The notes under the pieces were generated by a model. That model saw only the letters and a program-made list of their open reading frames with translations, was not told the DNA's origin and did not search any database. A stretch of 64,000 nt of DNA from the NCBI RefSeq assembly GCF_001700435.1, contig NZ_LYPC01000014.1:806001-870000 (forward strand), written 5' to 3'. Source of the DNA: Paenibacillus pectinilyticus. Lineage in GTDB: Bacteria > Bacillota > Bacilli > Paenibacillales > NBRC-103111. The position numbers were made by a program, and so were the translations under genes. This document shows positions 1 through 8,072 of this stretch, in pieces (position 1 is the first letter of the stretch; each line of letters starts with the position of its first letter).

Positions 1-1991
1 CTCACATTGAAGTTCGTACACAAGATGAAATTGGCGACATTGCTAGTTCGTTTAATGAAATGGCGAAAACGTTGAATCAATATGCCACCTTGGAGCAAGA
101 GCAGCGTTGGCTCGAAACCAACGTCGTTGAAATGGCTATGAAATTTCAAGGCGTTCATAATTTAGAATCTTTAGCACAGCTGTTCATTACCACAATTACC
201 CCACTCGTTGAAGCAAGCTACGGCGTATTTTATTTGAAGCAAGGCAATGGTTGGCGTCAGCAGTTGAACAAACTGGCTTCTTATGCCTATCAACCATCGC
301 ATATTGGTATGGAATCCTTTAAGAACGGAGAGGGACTGGTCGGTCAAGCCGCATTGGAATGCCGCACCATTCTGTTAAATAACGTTCCAGAGAATTATAT
401 TCAAATTTCCTCAGGGTTAGGAAAGGCATCACCCGCCAGCCTACTGATTATGCCTGTGCAGTTCGAAGGTGAAGTCGTGGCTGTCATTGAACTAGCATCA
501 TTTGGGATATTTAGCCCGATTCAACAAACGTTTCTGCAGCATGTATCCACTCATTTGGGAAGTGTATTAAGCAGCATTGCAGGACGTATGAAGGTTGAGC
601 AACTGCTAGCCGAGTCCCAGGTGTTAACAGAAGAGCTGCAAACCCAGTCAGAAGAACTGAAAGGCATTAACGGGAAATTGGAGGAGCAGTACAAAAACTC
701 GGAGCAGAAGACGAAGGAAGTGGAAAAGACAAAGACGCTGTTGGAAGAAAAGGCTATCCAGTTGGCGCTTAGTTCACAGTATAAATCCGAATTCTTGGCC
801 AACATGTCACACGAGCTGCGTACTCCGCTTAACAGTTTGCTCATTTTGTCTAGTATTCTTTCTGATAATGTGGATGGTAATTTGAACGCAAACCAGGTGA
901 AATATGCCCATACGATCCATCAATCGGGTAATGACTTGCTTCAATTAATCAACGATATTCTCGATTTATCTAAGGTTGAATCGGGTAAAATCGACTTGAT
1001 CCATGGGATGGTCGGCCTGCATGACATTATCGAATTTGCGGAGCAGCAGTTTCTCCCGGTCGCCCATCAAAAGGGCCTTACCTTCACTACGATACGGGAT
1101 GAGGATCTGCCTTCTTCTATATTTACAGATGAGCAGCGTCTGTTACAAATTGTTAAAAACTTGCTATCCAATGCTTTTAAATTTACGGAGCGGGGGGAAG
1201 TTAAGCTGCACATTCACCGTGCGCACCAAGGCATGTTGGCTGATCACGAGAATGCCAATATGATTCAAGCTGGGGTTGCTTTTTCAATTAGTGATACTGG
1301 GATCGGAATTCCGAAGGAAAAGCAAAATCTGATCTTCCAAGCGTTCCAACAAGCGGATGGGACGACAAATCGCAAATACGGAGGTACCGGACTCGGACTC
1401 TCGATCAGTTCAAACATGGCGCATTTGTTAAATGGCGGAATCGTCGTCAATAGTGTGGTGGGGAAAGGAAGTACCTTCTCGCTTATTCTGCCTTGGGGCG
1501 AGATGGATGTGCTTGCTATTCCAGTCGAGCATCACCAAGAATCAGCTGCAACAGGTACCAACTCACCAATCATAGTTGAGTCCCAAGCCTCGGAAGCAGA
1601 ATGGAACGATGCAGTATGGGTAGGTAAAAAAATATTGATTGTCGACGATGACATGCGAAATATATACGCCACAACGATTGCCTTGGAAAGCAAGAAAGTG
1701 ACCGTACTTTTTGCTGAAAACGGGCTGCATTGTTTGAATGTCCTACAGGAACATCCTGATGTGGACCTTGTACTGATGGATATTATGCTGCCTGAAATGG
1801 ATGGCTATGAGACGATGCGTACCATTCGACAAATGTCAGATTTCGAGTCGCTGCCTATCATTGCGTTAACGGCAAAGGCGATGAAAGAAGACAAAGAGAA
1901 ATGCATGGAAGCAGGTGCATCCGATTACATCAGTAAGCCGGTAAAGTTGGATCAGTTATTTGCCATTATTCATTATTGGTTAGATAGATAG
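1..1991 (+). CDS. Hybrid sensor histidine kinase (HAMP-GAF-HisKA-HATPase-REC), 5' end outside window
   Basis: The reading frame is open from base 3, before the first ATG at 60, and the residues before that ATG (TQDEIGDIASSFNEMA) look like the end of a HAMP domain. The gene therefore starts outside the window and the ATG at 60 is internal. Counting from that ATG, a GAF domain lies at about 35-175 and a coiled coil at 180-240. The HisKA box HELRTPLN has its phospho-accepting His near 251. A HATPase domain follows (GIGIPKEKQ, GGTGLGLSI), then a C-terminal receiver with phospho-acceptor Asp near 574 (LMDIMLPEMDG). It is probably a membrane-linked kinase that senses through HAMP/GAF and relays phosphate to its own receiver. 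A GTG-start CheR gene follows after 12 nt. The signal it senses is unknown. Confidence 0.93.
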   Translation, partial: HIEVRTQDEIGDIASSFNEMAKTLNQYATLEQEQRWLETNVVEMAMKFQGVHNLESLAQLFITTITPLVEASYGVFYLKQGNGWRQQLNKLASYAYQPSHIGMESFKNGEGLVGQAALECRTILLNNVPENYIQISSGLGKASPASLLIMPVQFEGEVVAVIELASFGIFSPIQQTFLQHVSTHLGSVLSSIAGRMKVEQLLAESQVLTEELQTQSEELKGINGKLEEQYKNSEQKTKEVEKTKTLLEEKAIQLALSSQYKSEFLANMSHELRTPLNSLLILSSILSDNVDGNLNANQVKYAHTIHQSGNDLLQLINDILDLSKVESGKIDLIHGMVGLHDIIEFAEQQFLPVAHQKGLTFTTIRDEDLPSSIFTDEQRLLQIVKNLLSNAFKFTERGEVKLHIHRAHQGMLADHENANMIQAGVAFSISDTGIGIPKEKQNLIFQAFQQADGTTNRKYGGTGLGLSISSNMAHLLNGGIVVNSVVGKGSTFSLILPWGEMDVLAIPVEHHQESAATGTNSPIIVESQASEAEWNDAVWVGKKILIVDDDMRNIYATTIALESKKVTVLFAENGLHCLNVLQEHPDVDLVLMDIMLPEMDGYETMRTIRQMSDFESLPIIALTAKAMKEDKEKCMEAGASDYISKPVKLDQLFAIIHYWLDR

Positions 1992-2003
1992 GTGGTCAGA
2001 TAG

Positions 2004-2846
2004 GTGTGTACGAATGATAATGAACCGATAGATGAACTTGAAAAGATAGAAATTGAACTTTTACTTGAAGCGCTTTATCGGCATTATGGCGTTGATTTCC
2101 GAAACTATGTATTCCCTACCATACGTCGCAGAATTTGGTACCGTATCCGAGCAGAGCGCCTGAAGACCATCTCTGGCTTGCAGGAGAAAGTCTTGCATGA
2201 TCGCAATACGTTTAAGAGATTAACGAATGATTTCTCCATTAACGTGACGGAAATGTTCCGAGACCCTAGTTTCTTTCAAGCGTTCAGAAATAAAGTCGTC
2301 CCCCTGTTGAGGGAGTACCCCAGCATTCGCATTTGGCATGCAGGCTGCTCAACGGGTGAAGAAGCCTATTCCATGGCAATATTGATGCATGAGGAAAAAC
2401 TGCTTGCCAAAACAAGAATATATGCCACGGATATGAACGAAGCAGTCATTGAAGAAGCCAAGCTTGAATCGTTCCCTGCCGAACGCATGCAGCAATATAC
2501 GGAGAATTACATGCTGGCAGGTGGCAAAAAATCAATGACTGAATACGTTTCAGTCAGCAATGGCCGAGCCGAATTTCAACCTTTTCTTGGCGGTAAAATA
2601 ACGTTTGCTCAGCATAATTTGGCAGTTGATGAGTCATTTAATGAGTTCCATGTTATTATTTGCCGCAACGCGATGATCTACTTTAATACACATCTTCAAA
2701 ACCGTGTTCATGAATTGTTTTATCAAAGTTTGATTCCATCCGGGTTCCTTGGTCTTGGACATAAAGAAAGTATAACTTTTACAAGCTTCGCAGACTGTTA
2801 CAAGGAGATGGAACATAATGAAAAACTTTACCGCAAAGTTAAATAA
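2004..2846 (+). CDS. CheR-type protein-glutamate O-methyltransferase
   Basis: A 280-residue, full-length CheR-like enzyme that would transfer methyl groups from S-adenosylmethionine to glutamates on a receptor or other signalling protein. The N-terminal helical domain (about 10-85) is followed by the SAM-binding core AGCSTGEEAYS at about 113-123. The late motif CRNAMIYF corresponds to the usual CRNVLIYF. The start is GTG at 2004 with AGGTGG upstream. It lies 12 nt after the hybrid kinase, and its last 29 nt overlap the next kinase gene, so the three are almost certainly co-translated. No chemoreceptor or CheB is visible in the window, so this is probably a non-chemotaxis signalling trio. Alternative: it methylates the HAMP-containing kinase itself. 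Confidence 0.9.
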   Translation: MCTNDNEPIDELEKIEIELLLEALYRHYGVDFRNYVFPTIRRRIWYRIRAERLKTISGLQEKVLHDRNTFKRLTNDFSINVTEMFRDPSFFQAFRNKVVPLLREYPSIRIWHAGCSTGEEAYSMAILMHEEKLLAKTRIYATDMNEAVIEEAKLESFPAERMQQYTENYMLAGGKKSMTEYVSVSNGRAEFQPFLGGKITFAQHNLAVDESFNEFHVIICRNAMIYFNTHLQNRVHELFYQSLIPSGFLGLGHKESITFTSFADCYKEMEHNEKLYRKVK

Positions 2847-4647
2847 CACAGTGTCCAAAGTTAATATTTTGATGGTGGATGATCGCCCGGAAAATTTAAT
2901 CGCACTGGAAGCGATTTTGGACTCACCGAATTATCGGTTATTCTCTGCACACTCTGGCGAGGAAGCTTTGCGTCATATGTTAACAACCGAATTTGCCGTT
3001 ATTTTGCTAGATGTGCAGATGCCGGGGATGACGGGTTTTGAAACAGCTAGGCTTATTAAAATGAGAGAGCGTTCCAAGTATGTTCCAATCATTTTTATCA
3101 CCGCCATTAGTCAGGCAGCAGAGCATGTGAAGCATGGGTATTCTGTCGGTGCCATTGATTATATTTTTAAGCCATTCCACCCCGAAACGTTGAAAATGAA
3201 AATCGAAGCCTTCGTCCAACTGCATCACTATCAGGAGCAAATTAAGCTCCAGAATGAAGTGTTAGAGATGGTTGGAGAAACGTCTAATGACACGATTGTT
3301 ATGGTTGATGAGCATGGCTATATGCAAACCTTGAATACGGTAGCTGCCCAAATGTTCGGCTATTCCTCCGATAAATTGATTGGTCAGTCTATTGATCGTA
3401 TTGTGCCCGAGCTGTCATCCTTTCTTTTGGCTGAAAAAAGTAGTGGCACGCAGCTCATTGAAACAACGGCTGTACGTAAAGACGCGATTCCATTTCCTGT
3501 GGATATTCAAGTTGGCAAAGCCAGCATTGTTGGACAACAGCTCTACGTTTGTTCGATTCGTGATGTCTCGGATCGTAAAATGATGGAGGAAGAGCGTTTT
3601 CGCAAAATTTTTGATACGACGCCTTGTCTAATTGCCTTGAGGTCGATGAAGGATAAGCGATACATCAATGTAAATGATAGCCTGCTTAAAGTTACTGGGT
3701 TTAAGAAAAGTGAAGTGATTAATGGAAACTCGGACGTGTTGCAATATCTTGTTGATACGGATGATCTACGTGAACGCGAGTCGACTTGGGAAAAGCATGA
3801 TCCATGGAAGCCGGCTCGAAATATCCGAATTCGGTTTATGACCCATACGGGCGACTTGCACGAAGGCTTGTTATCGAACGAAGTGATGCAGATTCATGGG
3901 GAAGATTGCCTCCTTAGTGTCGTGACAGATATCTCAGAACGGGTGTTTCTGGAAAAGGAAATGGTTCGCTTGGATCGGTTAAATTTAACGGGGGAAATGG
4001 CAGCTGGCATCGTTCACGAAATTCGAAATCCGATGACGACCGTGCGCGGGTTTTTGCAATTGTCTAAAAGCCATCCATCCAAGGAACACACTGACATTAT
4101 GATCGAAGAGTTGGACCGGGTGCACAATATTGTGACCGAGTTTCTATCTGTCGCCGCGCAAGCTCCGACAAGCCGTAAACTAAACCAGATCAATACGATC
4201 ATCGAAACATTGTTTCCTCTCATACAATCGAAAGCCATGATGGGCAATCACACGATTGTGCTTGAATCAGGCGAATGTCCGCTCATTCCATTGGATGAAA
4301 AAGAGATACGCCAGCTCATTTTGAATATCGTTCTTAATGGGCTGGACGCCATGCTTATCAGCGGCATCTTAACGATCAAGACATACGCAGATGATAAACA
4401 AGTTGTGCTGGAGATTAAGGATCAAGGCGAAGGGATTAAGGAAGAATTCCTTGAGAAGTTAGGAACGCCGTTCTTCAGTACGAAGTCCAAGGGAACAGGT
4501 CTGGGCTTATCTATTTGCTATGGGATTGCGGAACGGCATAATGCGGTGATTAAGGTGCAAACCAGCCTTAAAGGAACGACATTTTTTGTACATTTTAGTT
4601 TGGGTAATGATGGAAAATCGGCTGAAAGATTTAATTCAACTCCCTAA
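2818..4647 (+). CDS. Response regulator fused to PAS domains and histidine kinase
   Basis: A 609-residue protein with an N-terminal receiver (about 13-130, phospho-acceptor Asp65 in LLDVQMPGMTG). Two PAS domains follow (about 140-250 and 265-375), then HisKA with His400 in GIVHEIRNPM and a C-terminal HATPase (GTGLGLSICYG). No transmembrane segment is seen, so it should be cytoplasmic. The kinase half resembles Bacillus sporulation kinases of the KinA/KinE type. The start ATG at 2818 is inside the end of the cheR gene and has AAGGAGATGG in front, which indicates translational coupling. The likely role is to take phosphate from the upstream hybrid kinase and change the activity of its own kinase half. 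Its target regulator is not in the window. Confidence 0.92.
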   Translation: MKNFTAKLNNTVSKVNILMVDDRPENLIALEAILDSPNYRLFSAHSGEEALRHMLTTEFAVILLDVQMPGMTGFETARLIKMRERSKYVPIIFITAISQAAEHVKHGYSVGAIDYIFKPFHPETLKMKIEAFVQLHHYQEQIKLQNEVLEMVGETSNDTIVMVDEHGYMQTLNTVAAQMFGYSSDKLIGQSIDRIVPELSSFLLAEKSSGTQLIETTAVRKDAIPFPVDIQVGKASIVGQQLYVCSIRDVSDRKMMEEERFRKIFDTTPCLIALRSMKDKRYINVNDSLLKVTGFKKSEVINGNSDVLQYLVDTDDLRERESTWEKHDPWKPARNIRIRFMTHTGDLHEGLLSNEVMQIHGEDCLLSVVTDISERVFLEKEMVRLDRLNLTGEMAAGIVHEIRNPMTTVRGFLQLSKSHPSKEHTDIMIEELDRVHNIVTEFLSVAAQAPTSRKLNQINTIIETLFPLIQSKAMMGNHTIVLESGECPLIPLDEKEIRQLILNIVLNGLDAMLISGILTIKTYADDKQVVLEIKDQGEGIKEEFLEKLGTPFFSTKSKGTGLGLSICYGIAERHNAVIKVQTSLKGTTFFVHFSLGNDGKSAERFNSTP

Positions 4648-5455
4648 ACCGCTCTGGCGTATAGCCGATGTGCTTGCGAAAGCTGGCAATAAAGTGACTC
4701 GCATCACGGAATCCCACATTGACGGCAATATCTTTAATTGACCGCTGTCTGTCACTGAGCAGGATCTCTTTGGACTTACGAAGCCGCATCATAATGAGGT
4801 AGGCATAAGGCGAGAGACCGAAGGCATGTTGACACAGTGTATTCAAATGTCTTGGCGTTACGCGAAGGACTGCTGCCATCTGTTCGATCCCGGTGTCCGG
4901 ATTTGGATAGTGACCTTCGAGCCATTCCGTCAATGGCTGGAGATGCAGCATTTGATTGCGAATCGAGGTACGGTTATTGGTTTGGGCATGTTTTTTAATC
5001 TGGATTAGAAAATGATATAAATCCGCCGAAGCATCATAGCCGGAATAATCTTCGCGTGTCTTTAAGTTATTGAGCATATGTCCAACGGCGTGATGCAAAG
5101 GACCATCCTCATCCCATCGATAAACGGAGGAGACTAGCATGTCTAATGTACTTAGAATGGATTGCACACAATGTCCTCCGAAGGTGACATACTGCGTGCA
5201 CCATGTCTCGGTAATGGCATAATAAGCATGGGGAACGTCAGGGAGCATAAGTACGCCCATGCCTGGTGTTAATCGAATCTTTTTCCCATGCAGCTCAAAC
5301 TCTCCTTCACCCGCATAAGTCTGCAGCCAGTGATAGGAAGGGAGCCCAGCGGTTCTTATGAGTTTCTCCTGATCTTCATGATGACCAATGCTTTCGATAT
5401 ATAAAGGGTAAGGCTGCGCGGTAGTGGGGGTTAGGACAAATCGGGTATGCATCAT
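4631..5455 (-). CDS. AraC-family transcriptional regulator
   Basis: A 274-residue regulator with an N-terminal cupin-like sugar-sensing part (about 15-150, LTPGMGVLMLPDVPH) and a C-terminal double helix-turn-helix of AraC type (about 175-272, IKDIAVNVGFRDASHFIASF). It is convergent with the RR-PAS-kinase gene, whose last 17 nt it overlaps, and divergent from the GH42 beta-galactosidase gene across a short AT-rich region. This divergent layout is usual for a local activator of a glycosidase gene, so control of the GH42 gene is the simplest inference. Start ATG at 5455; a second ATG at 5452 is equally possible. Confidence 0.9.
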   Translation of the reverse strand: MMHTRFVLTPTTAQPYPLYIESIGHHEDQEKLIRTAGLPSYHWLQTYAGEGEFELHGKKIRLTPGMGVLMLPDVPHAYYAITETWCTQYVTFGGHCVQSILSTLDMLVSSVYRWDEDGPLHHAVGHMLNNLKTREDYSGYDASADLYHFLIQIKKHAQTNNRTSIRNQMLHLQPLTEWLEGHYPNPDTGIEQMAAVLRVTPRHLNTLCQHAFGLSPYAYLIMMRLRKSKEILLSDRQRSIKDIAVNVGFRDASHFIASFRKHIGYTPERFRELN

Positions 5456-5504
5456 GAACCATCCTGTTCCATTTTCTTATATAGGTATGTAAATATATTA
5501 TATT

Positions 5505-5531
5505 TTAACATGATAATGAATCCAATATAAT
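5505..5531 (+). promoter_or_regulatory. Possible sigma-A promoter of the GH42 gene
   Basis: TTAACA at 5505-5510 and a perfect TATAAT at 5526-5531, with a rather short 15-nt spacer. A promoter needing an activator would fit the neighbouring divergent AraC gene. Transcription would begin near 5538, downstream of the ATG at 5530, which supports the later GTG start at 5575 for the GH42 gene. Confidence 0.4.
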
Positions 5532-5574
5532 GTATTTATTCTTATATGAAATAATAATCGAAGAGGTGCGAGAC

Positions 5575-7602
5575 GTGATTAATACCAGGCTTCCTAAGAT
5601 TTGGTACGGCGGAGATTATAACCCTGAGCAATGGGATAAAGTAATCATGAACGAGGATTTACGCATGTTTAACCTTGCGGGCATAGATGTAGCGACAATT
5701 AACGTATTCTCCTGGGCGCTTTCGCAACCGAATGAAGATACGTATGATTTTACATGGCTGGATGAAACCATTGAGCGTCTTTGGGCAAATGGGACTTATG
5801 TTTGTTTAGCGACGAGTACAGGCGCACATCCGGCTTGGATGGCACGGAAATATCCGGATGTTTGTCGTGTGGATTTTGAAGGGCGTAAACGCAAATTTGG
5901 GGCTAGACATAACTCTTGTCCCAACAGTCCAACGTTTCGTACCTATTCCGAACGGATGGCGGCCAAATTAGCAGAACGCTATAAAGATCATGAGGCCATT
6001 CTCATTTGGCACGTTTCCAATGAATACGGGGGTTATTGCTATTGTGATCATTGCGCGAGCGCATTCCGCACATGGCTGCAAGAGCGTTATTCAACGTTAG
6101 AGCAATTAAATAAAGCTTGGTATACAGGATTTTGGGGTCATACCTTCTATGATTGGGAGGAAATCGTGCCGCCAAATGCCCTTTCAGAGGAAAGACCTGG
6201 TGATCGCTCCTTCTTCCAAGGTATTTCTTTGGATTATCGTAGGTTTATGTCCGATAGCTTGTTAGATTGCTATAAGCTTGAATATAACGCCATCAGGGAG
6301 CATTCTCTTCAAATACCTATCACGACGAATTTAATGGGGCTTTACAAAGAATTAGACTATTTCAAATGGGCGCCTTATTTGGATGTCATCTCATGGGACA
6401 ACTATCCTTCCCTGGATACGCCCGTGAGCCTCACTTCGATGACGCATGATCTCATGCGCGGATTAAAGGACGGCATGCCATTCATGCTGATGGAACAAAC
6501 ACCGAGTCAACAGAACTGGCAGAAGTACAACTCCTTGAAACGTCCAGGTGTTATGCGGTTGTGGAGTTACCAAGCAGTTGCACATGGTGCGGATACGATC
6601 CTCTTTTTCCAACTACGTCGTTCGGCAGGAGCCTGTGAGAAATTCCATGGTGCGGTCATTGAGCATGTCGGGCATGAACATACACGGGTATTCCGAGAAT
6701 GCGCGGAGTTAGGTCATGAGCTGCAACAGCTTTCTGATAAAGTGCTCGATGCAGAAGTTAAAGCGCGTGTCGGTATTGTTTTTGATTGGGAAAACCGCTG
6801 GGCTATTGAACTTTCAAGCGGTCCGACGATTGCTCTGGACTATGTAAATGAAGTTCATAAGTATTACGATGCGTTATTCCAGCAAAATATTCAGGCTGAT
6901 ATGATCGGTGTGGATGCCGATCTATCCCATTATGATATCGTCATTGCACCCGTTCTTTATATGGTGAAAAGTGGATATGCGAAACGAGTCGAAGACTTCG
7001 TACAGGCCGGCGGTACCTTTCTTACCACTTTCTTCAGTGGCATCGTCAATGAACATGACCGCGTAACGCTTGGCGGCTATCCAGGTGAGTTGCGAAGTGT
7101 TCTCGGCATTTGGGCCGAAGAAATCGATGCGCTTTTTCCTGATCAGAGCAACCAAATGCAGTTGAACGAGCAGTGGGGTGAGCTTGAGGGCAGCTACCAA
7201 TGTGGCATTTTGTGTGATTTAATTCACGCTGAAGGCGCGGAAGTGAGAGCTGTTTATGGCAAAGAGTTTTATAAAGGCATGCCTGCTCTCACTGTAAATA
7301 AATACGGTGCGGGTGAAGCTTGGTATGTCGCTTCTAGTCCAGAGCCTGCTTTCCTCCAAGGACTGCTCAGCAATTTGTGCAGAGAGAAAGGGATTACTGC
7401 GCCACTGCCACATGTGCCTGGCGTTGAAGTTTCAACGAGAACTTCGGCAGATCAGAAATCGTATGTCTTTATTTTAAATCATAATAATGAAGCTGCGGCG
7501 ATTATGTTAGGCGACATCAAGGGGACGGATCTACTTTCAGGGGAATTTATAGAAAATGAGGTCACTCTGCAGCCTAAGGCTGTATTGATCATTGAGAGGT
7601 AA
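5575..7602 (+). CDS. GH42 beta-galactosidase
   Basis: A GH42 enzyme hydrolysing beta-galactosides. The long open frame begins at 5530, but GTG at 5575 is preferred because GAAGAGGTG lies just upstream and the protein then starts close to the family's conserved IWYGGDYNPEQW. That gives 675 residues, normal for GH42. The acid/base is Glu150 (HVSNEYGGY) and the nucleophile Glu307 (FMLMEQTPSQ). The zinc-site cysteines of the family are present (NSCPNS and CYCDHC). No signal peptide is seen, so it acts on imported galacto-oligosaccharides. It ends before a clear terminator and is divergent from an AraC regulator. Natural substrate may be galactan or arabinogalactan fragments rather than lactose. 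Confidence 0.95.
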   Translation: MINTRLPKIWYGGDYNPEQWDKVIMNEDLRMFNLAGIDVATINVFSWALSQPNEDTYDFTWLDETIERLWANGTYVCLATSTGAHPAWMARKYPDVCRVDFEGRKRKFGARHNSCPNSPTFRTYSERMAAKLAERYKDHEAILIWHVSNEYGGYCYCDHCASAFRTWLQERYSTLEQLNKAWYTGFWGHTFYDWEEIVPPNALSEERPGDRSFFQGISLDYRRFMSDSLLDCYKLEYNAIREHSLQIPITTNLMGLYKELDYFKWAPYLDVISWDNYPSLDTPVSLTSMTHDLMRGLKDGMPFMLMEQTPSQQNWQKYNSLKRPGVMRLWSYQAVAHGADTILFFQLRRSAGACEKFHGAVIEHVGHEHTRVFRECAELGHELQQLSDKVLDAEVKARVGIVFDWENRWAIELSSGPTIALDYVNEVHKYYDALFQQNIQADMIGVDADLSHYDIVIAPVLYMVKSGYAKRVEDFVQAGGTFLTTFFSGIVNEHDRVTLGGYPGELRSVLGIWAEEIDALFPDQSNQMQLNEQWGELEGSYQCGILCDLIHAEGAEVRAVYGKEFYKGMPALTVNKYGAGEAWYVASSPEPAFLQGLLSNLCREKGITAPLPHVPGVEVSTRTSADQKSYVFILNHNNEAAAIMLGDIKGTDLLSGEFIENEVTLQPKAVLIIER

Positions 7603-7640
7603 ATGTAGCACATCGAGTAGCTAGGATGGATTAATCATAT

Positions 7641-7671
7641 AGAACCCTACGATAAATTGTAGGGTTCTTTG
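7641..7671 (+). terminator. Rho-independent terminator after the GH42 gene
   Basis: A perfect 10-bp stem, AGAACCCTAC (7641-7650) pairing with GTAGGGTTCT (7659-7668), around an 8-nt loop and running into a short T-rich tail. Confidence 0.85.
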
Positions 7672-7785
7672 TCATGAGTTTAGAAATTAGATGTTTCATA
7701 CCCCACTATTATTACGTCATATATATTGTTTTCATCTAAAAATGGACGCAAATATGTCTATTTTGTTACAAATACCATCTATATA

Positions 7786-7814
7786 TTGTGTAATATATAA
7801 TGTAATGTTACATT
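7786..7814 (+). promoter_or_regulatory. Candidate promoter of the SR1P-like/ppdK operon
   Basis: TTGTGT at 7786-7791 and TACATT at 7809-7814 with a 17-nt spacer and an extended -10 TG at 7806-7807. Both hexamers are imperfect. It lies in a strongly AT-rich stretch, so other choices exist (a TATAAT sits at 7796-7801). Two CcpN-like boxes overlap it. Confidence 0.35.
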
Positions 7815-7825
7815 TATGACATACT
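7787..7825 (+). promoter_or_regulatory. Two CcpN-like operator boxes
   Basis: TATGACATACT at 7815-7825 agrees at every position with the CcpN operator consensus TRTGHYATAYW as I recall it. TGTGTAATATA at 7787-7797 differs at one position. They are 28 nt apart, centre to centre, and overlap the candidate promoter. In Bacillus subtilis CcpN represses sr1, gapB and pckA during growth on sugar. The genes downstream here are an SR1P-like peptide and ppdK, which makes the match more meaningful. AT-rich DNA gives chance matches, so this stays a prediction. Confidence 0.45.
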
Positions 7826-7895
7826 AATAAAGACGAAGAGGAAGAGCATCAAGCTTAACTGAAATGGTAAGTACATGACGAAGGGGGAAGCGACA

Positions 7896-8072
7896 ATGTC
7901 TGATACAAAGCATGTAGCATTGGCGGCCATTCATCGGTTTGATCTTGGAGTTATCATTTGTAAATCGTGTCATCAAGTGATTCGTACGGTACCAACGAAC
8001 GGCTATCGAAGGTTGTATGGTTTGTGTAATTCAAGCGCATGCAGGGATAAAAACAAGGAGGCCGACCAATAA
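7896..8072 (+). CDS. SR1P-like small protein (GapA-binding peptide family)
   Basis: A 58-residue protein read from ATG 7896, chosen over ATG 7875 because AAGGGGGAAG sits 7 nt upstream. The core LGVIICKSCHQVI, then LYGLC, follows the pattern of Bacillus SR1P (GxIxCxxCxxxI, then LYGxC), a peptide of about 39 residues that binds the glycolytic enzyme GapA. Here there are about 16 extra residues at the N terminus and a different tail. The CxxC and later Cys pair suggest a small metal-binding knuckle. Its stop codon overlaps the ppdK start (TAATG), so the two are translationally coupled. Function in this organism is inferred from the motif only. Confidence 0.7.
   Translation: MSDTKHVALAAIHRFDLGVIICKSCHQVIRTVPTNGYRRLYGLCNSSACRDKNKEADQ

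Noticed and set aside
60..62. ATG at 60 as the start of the hybrid kinase
   Set aside because: The same frame is open to the left edge and encodes a HAMP-type end, so the gene begins outside the window.
5530..5574. ATG at 5530 as start of the GH42 gene
   Set aside because: It overlaps the likely -10 box and lacks a ribosome site; GTG 5575 with GAAGAGGTG fits better.
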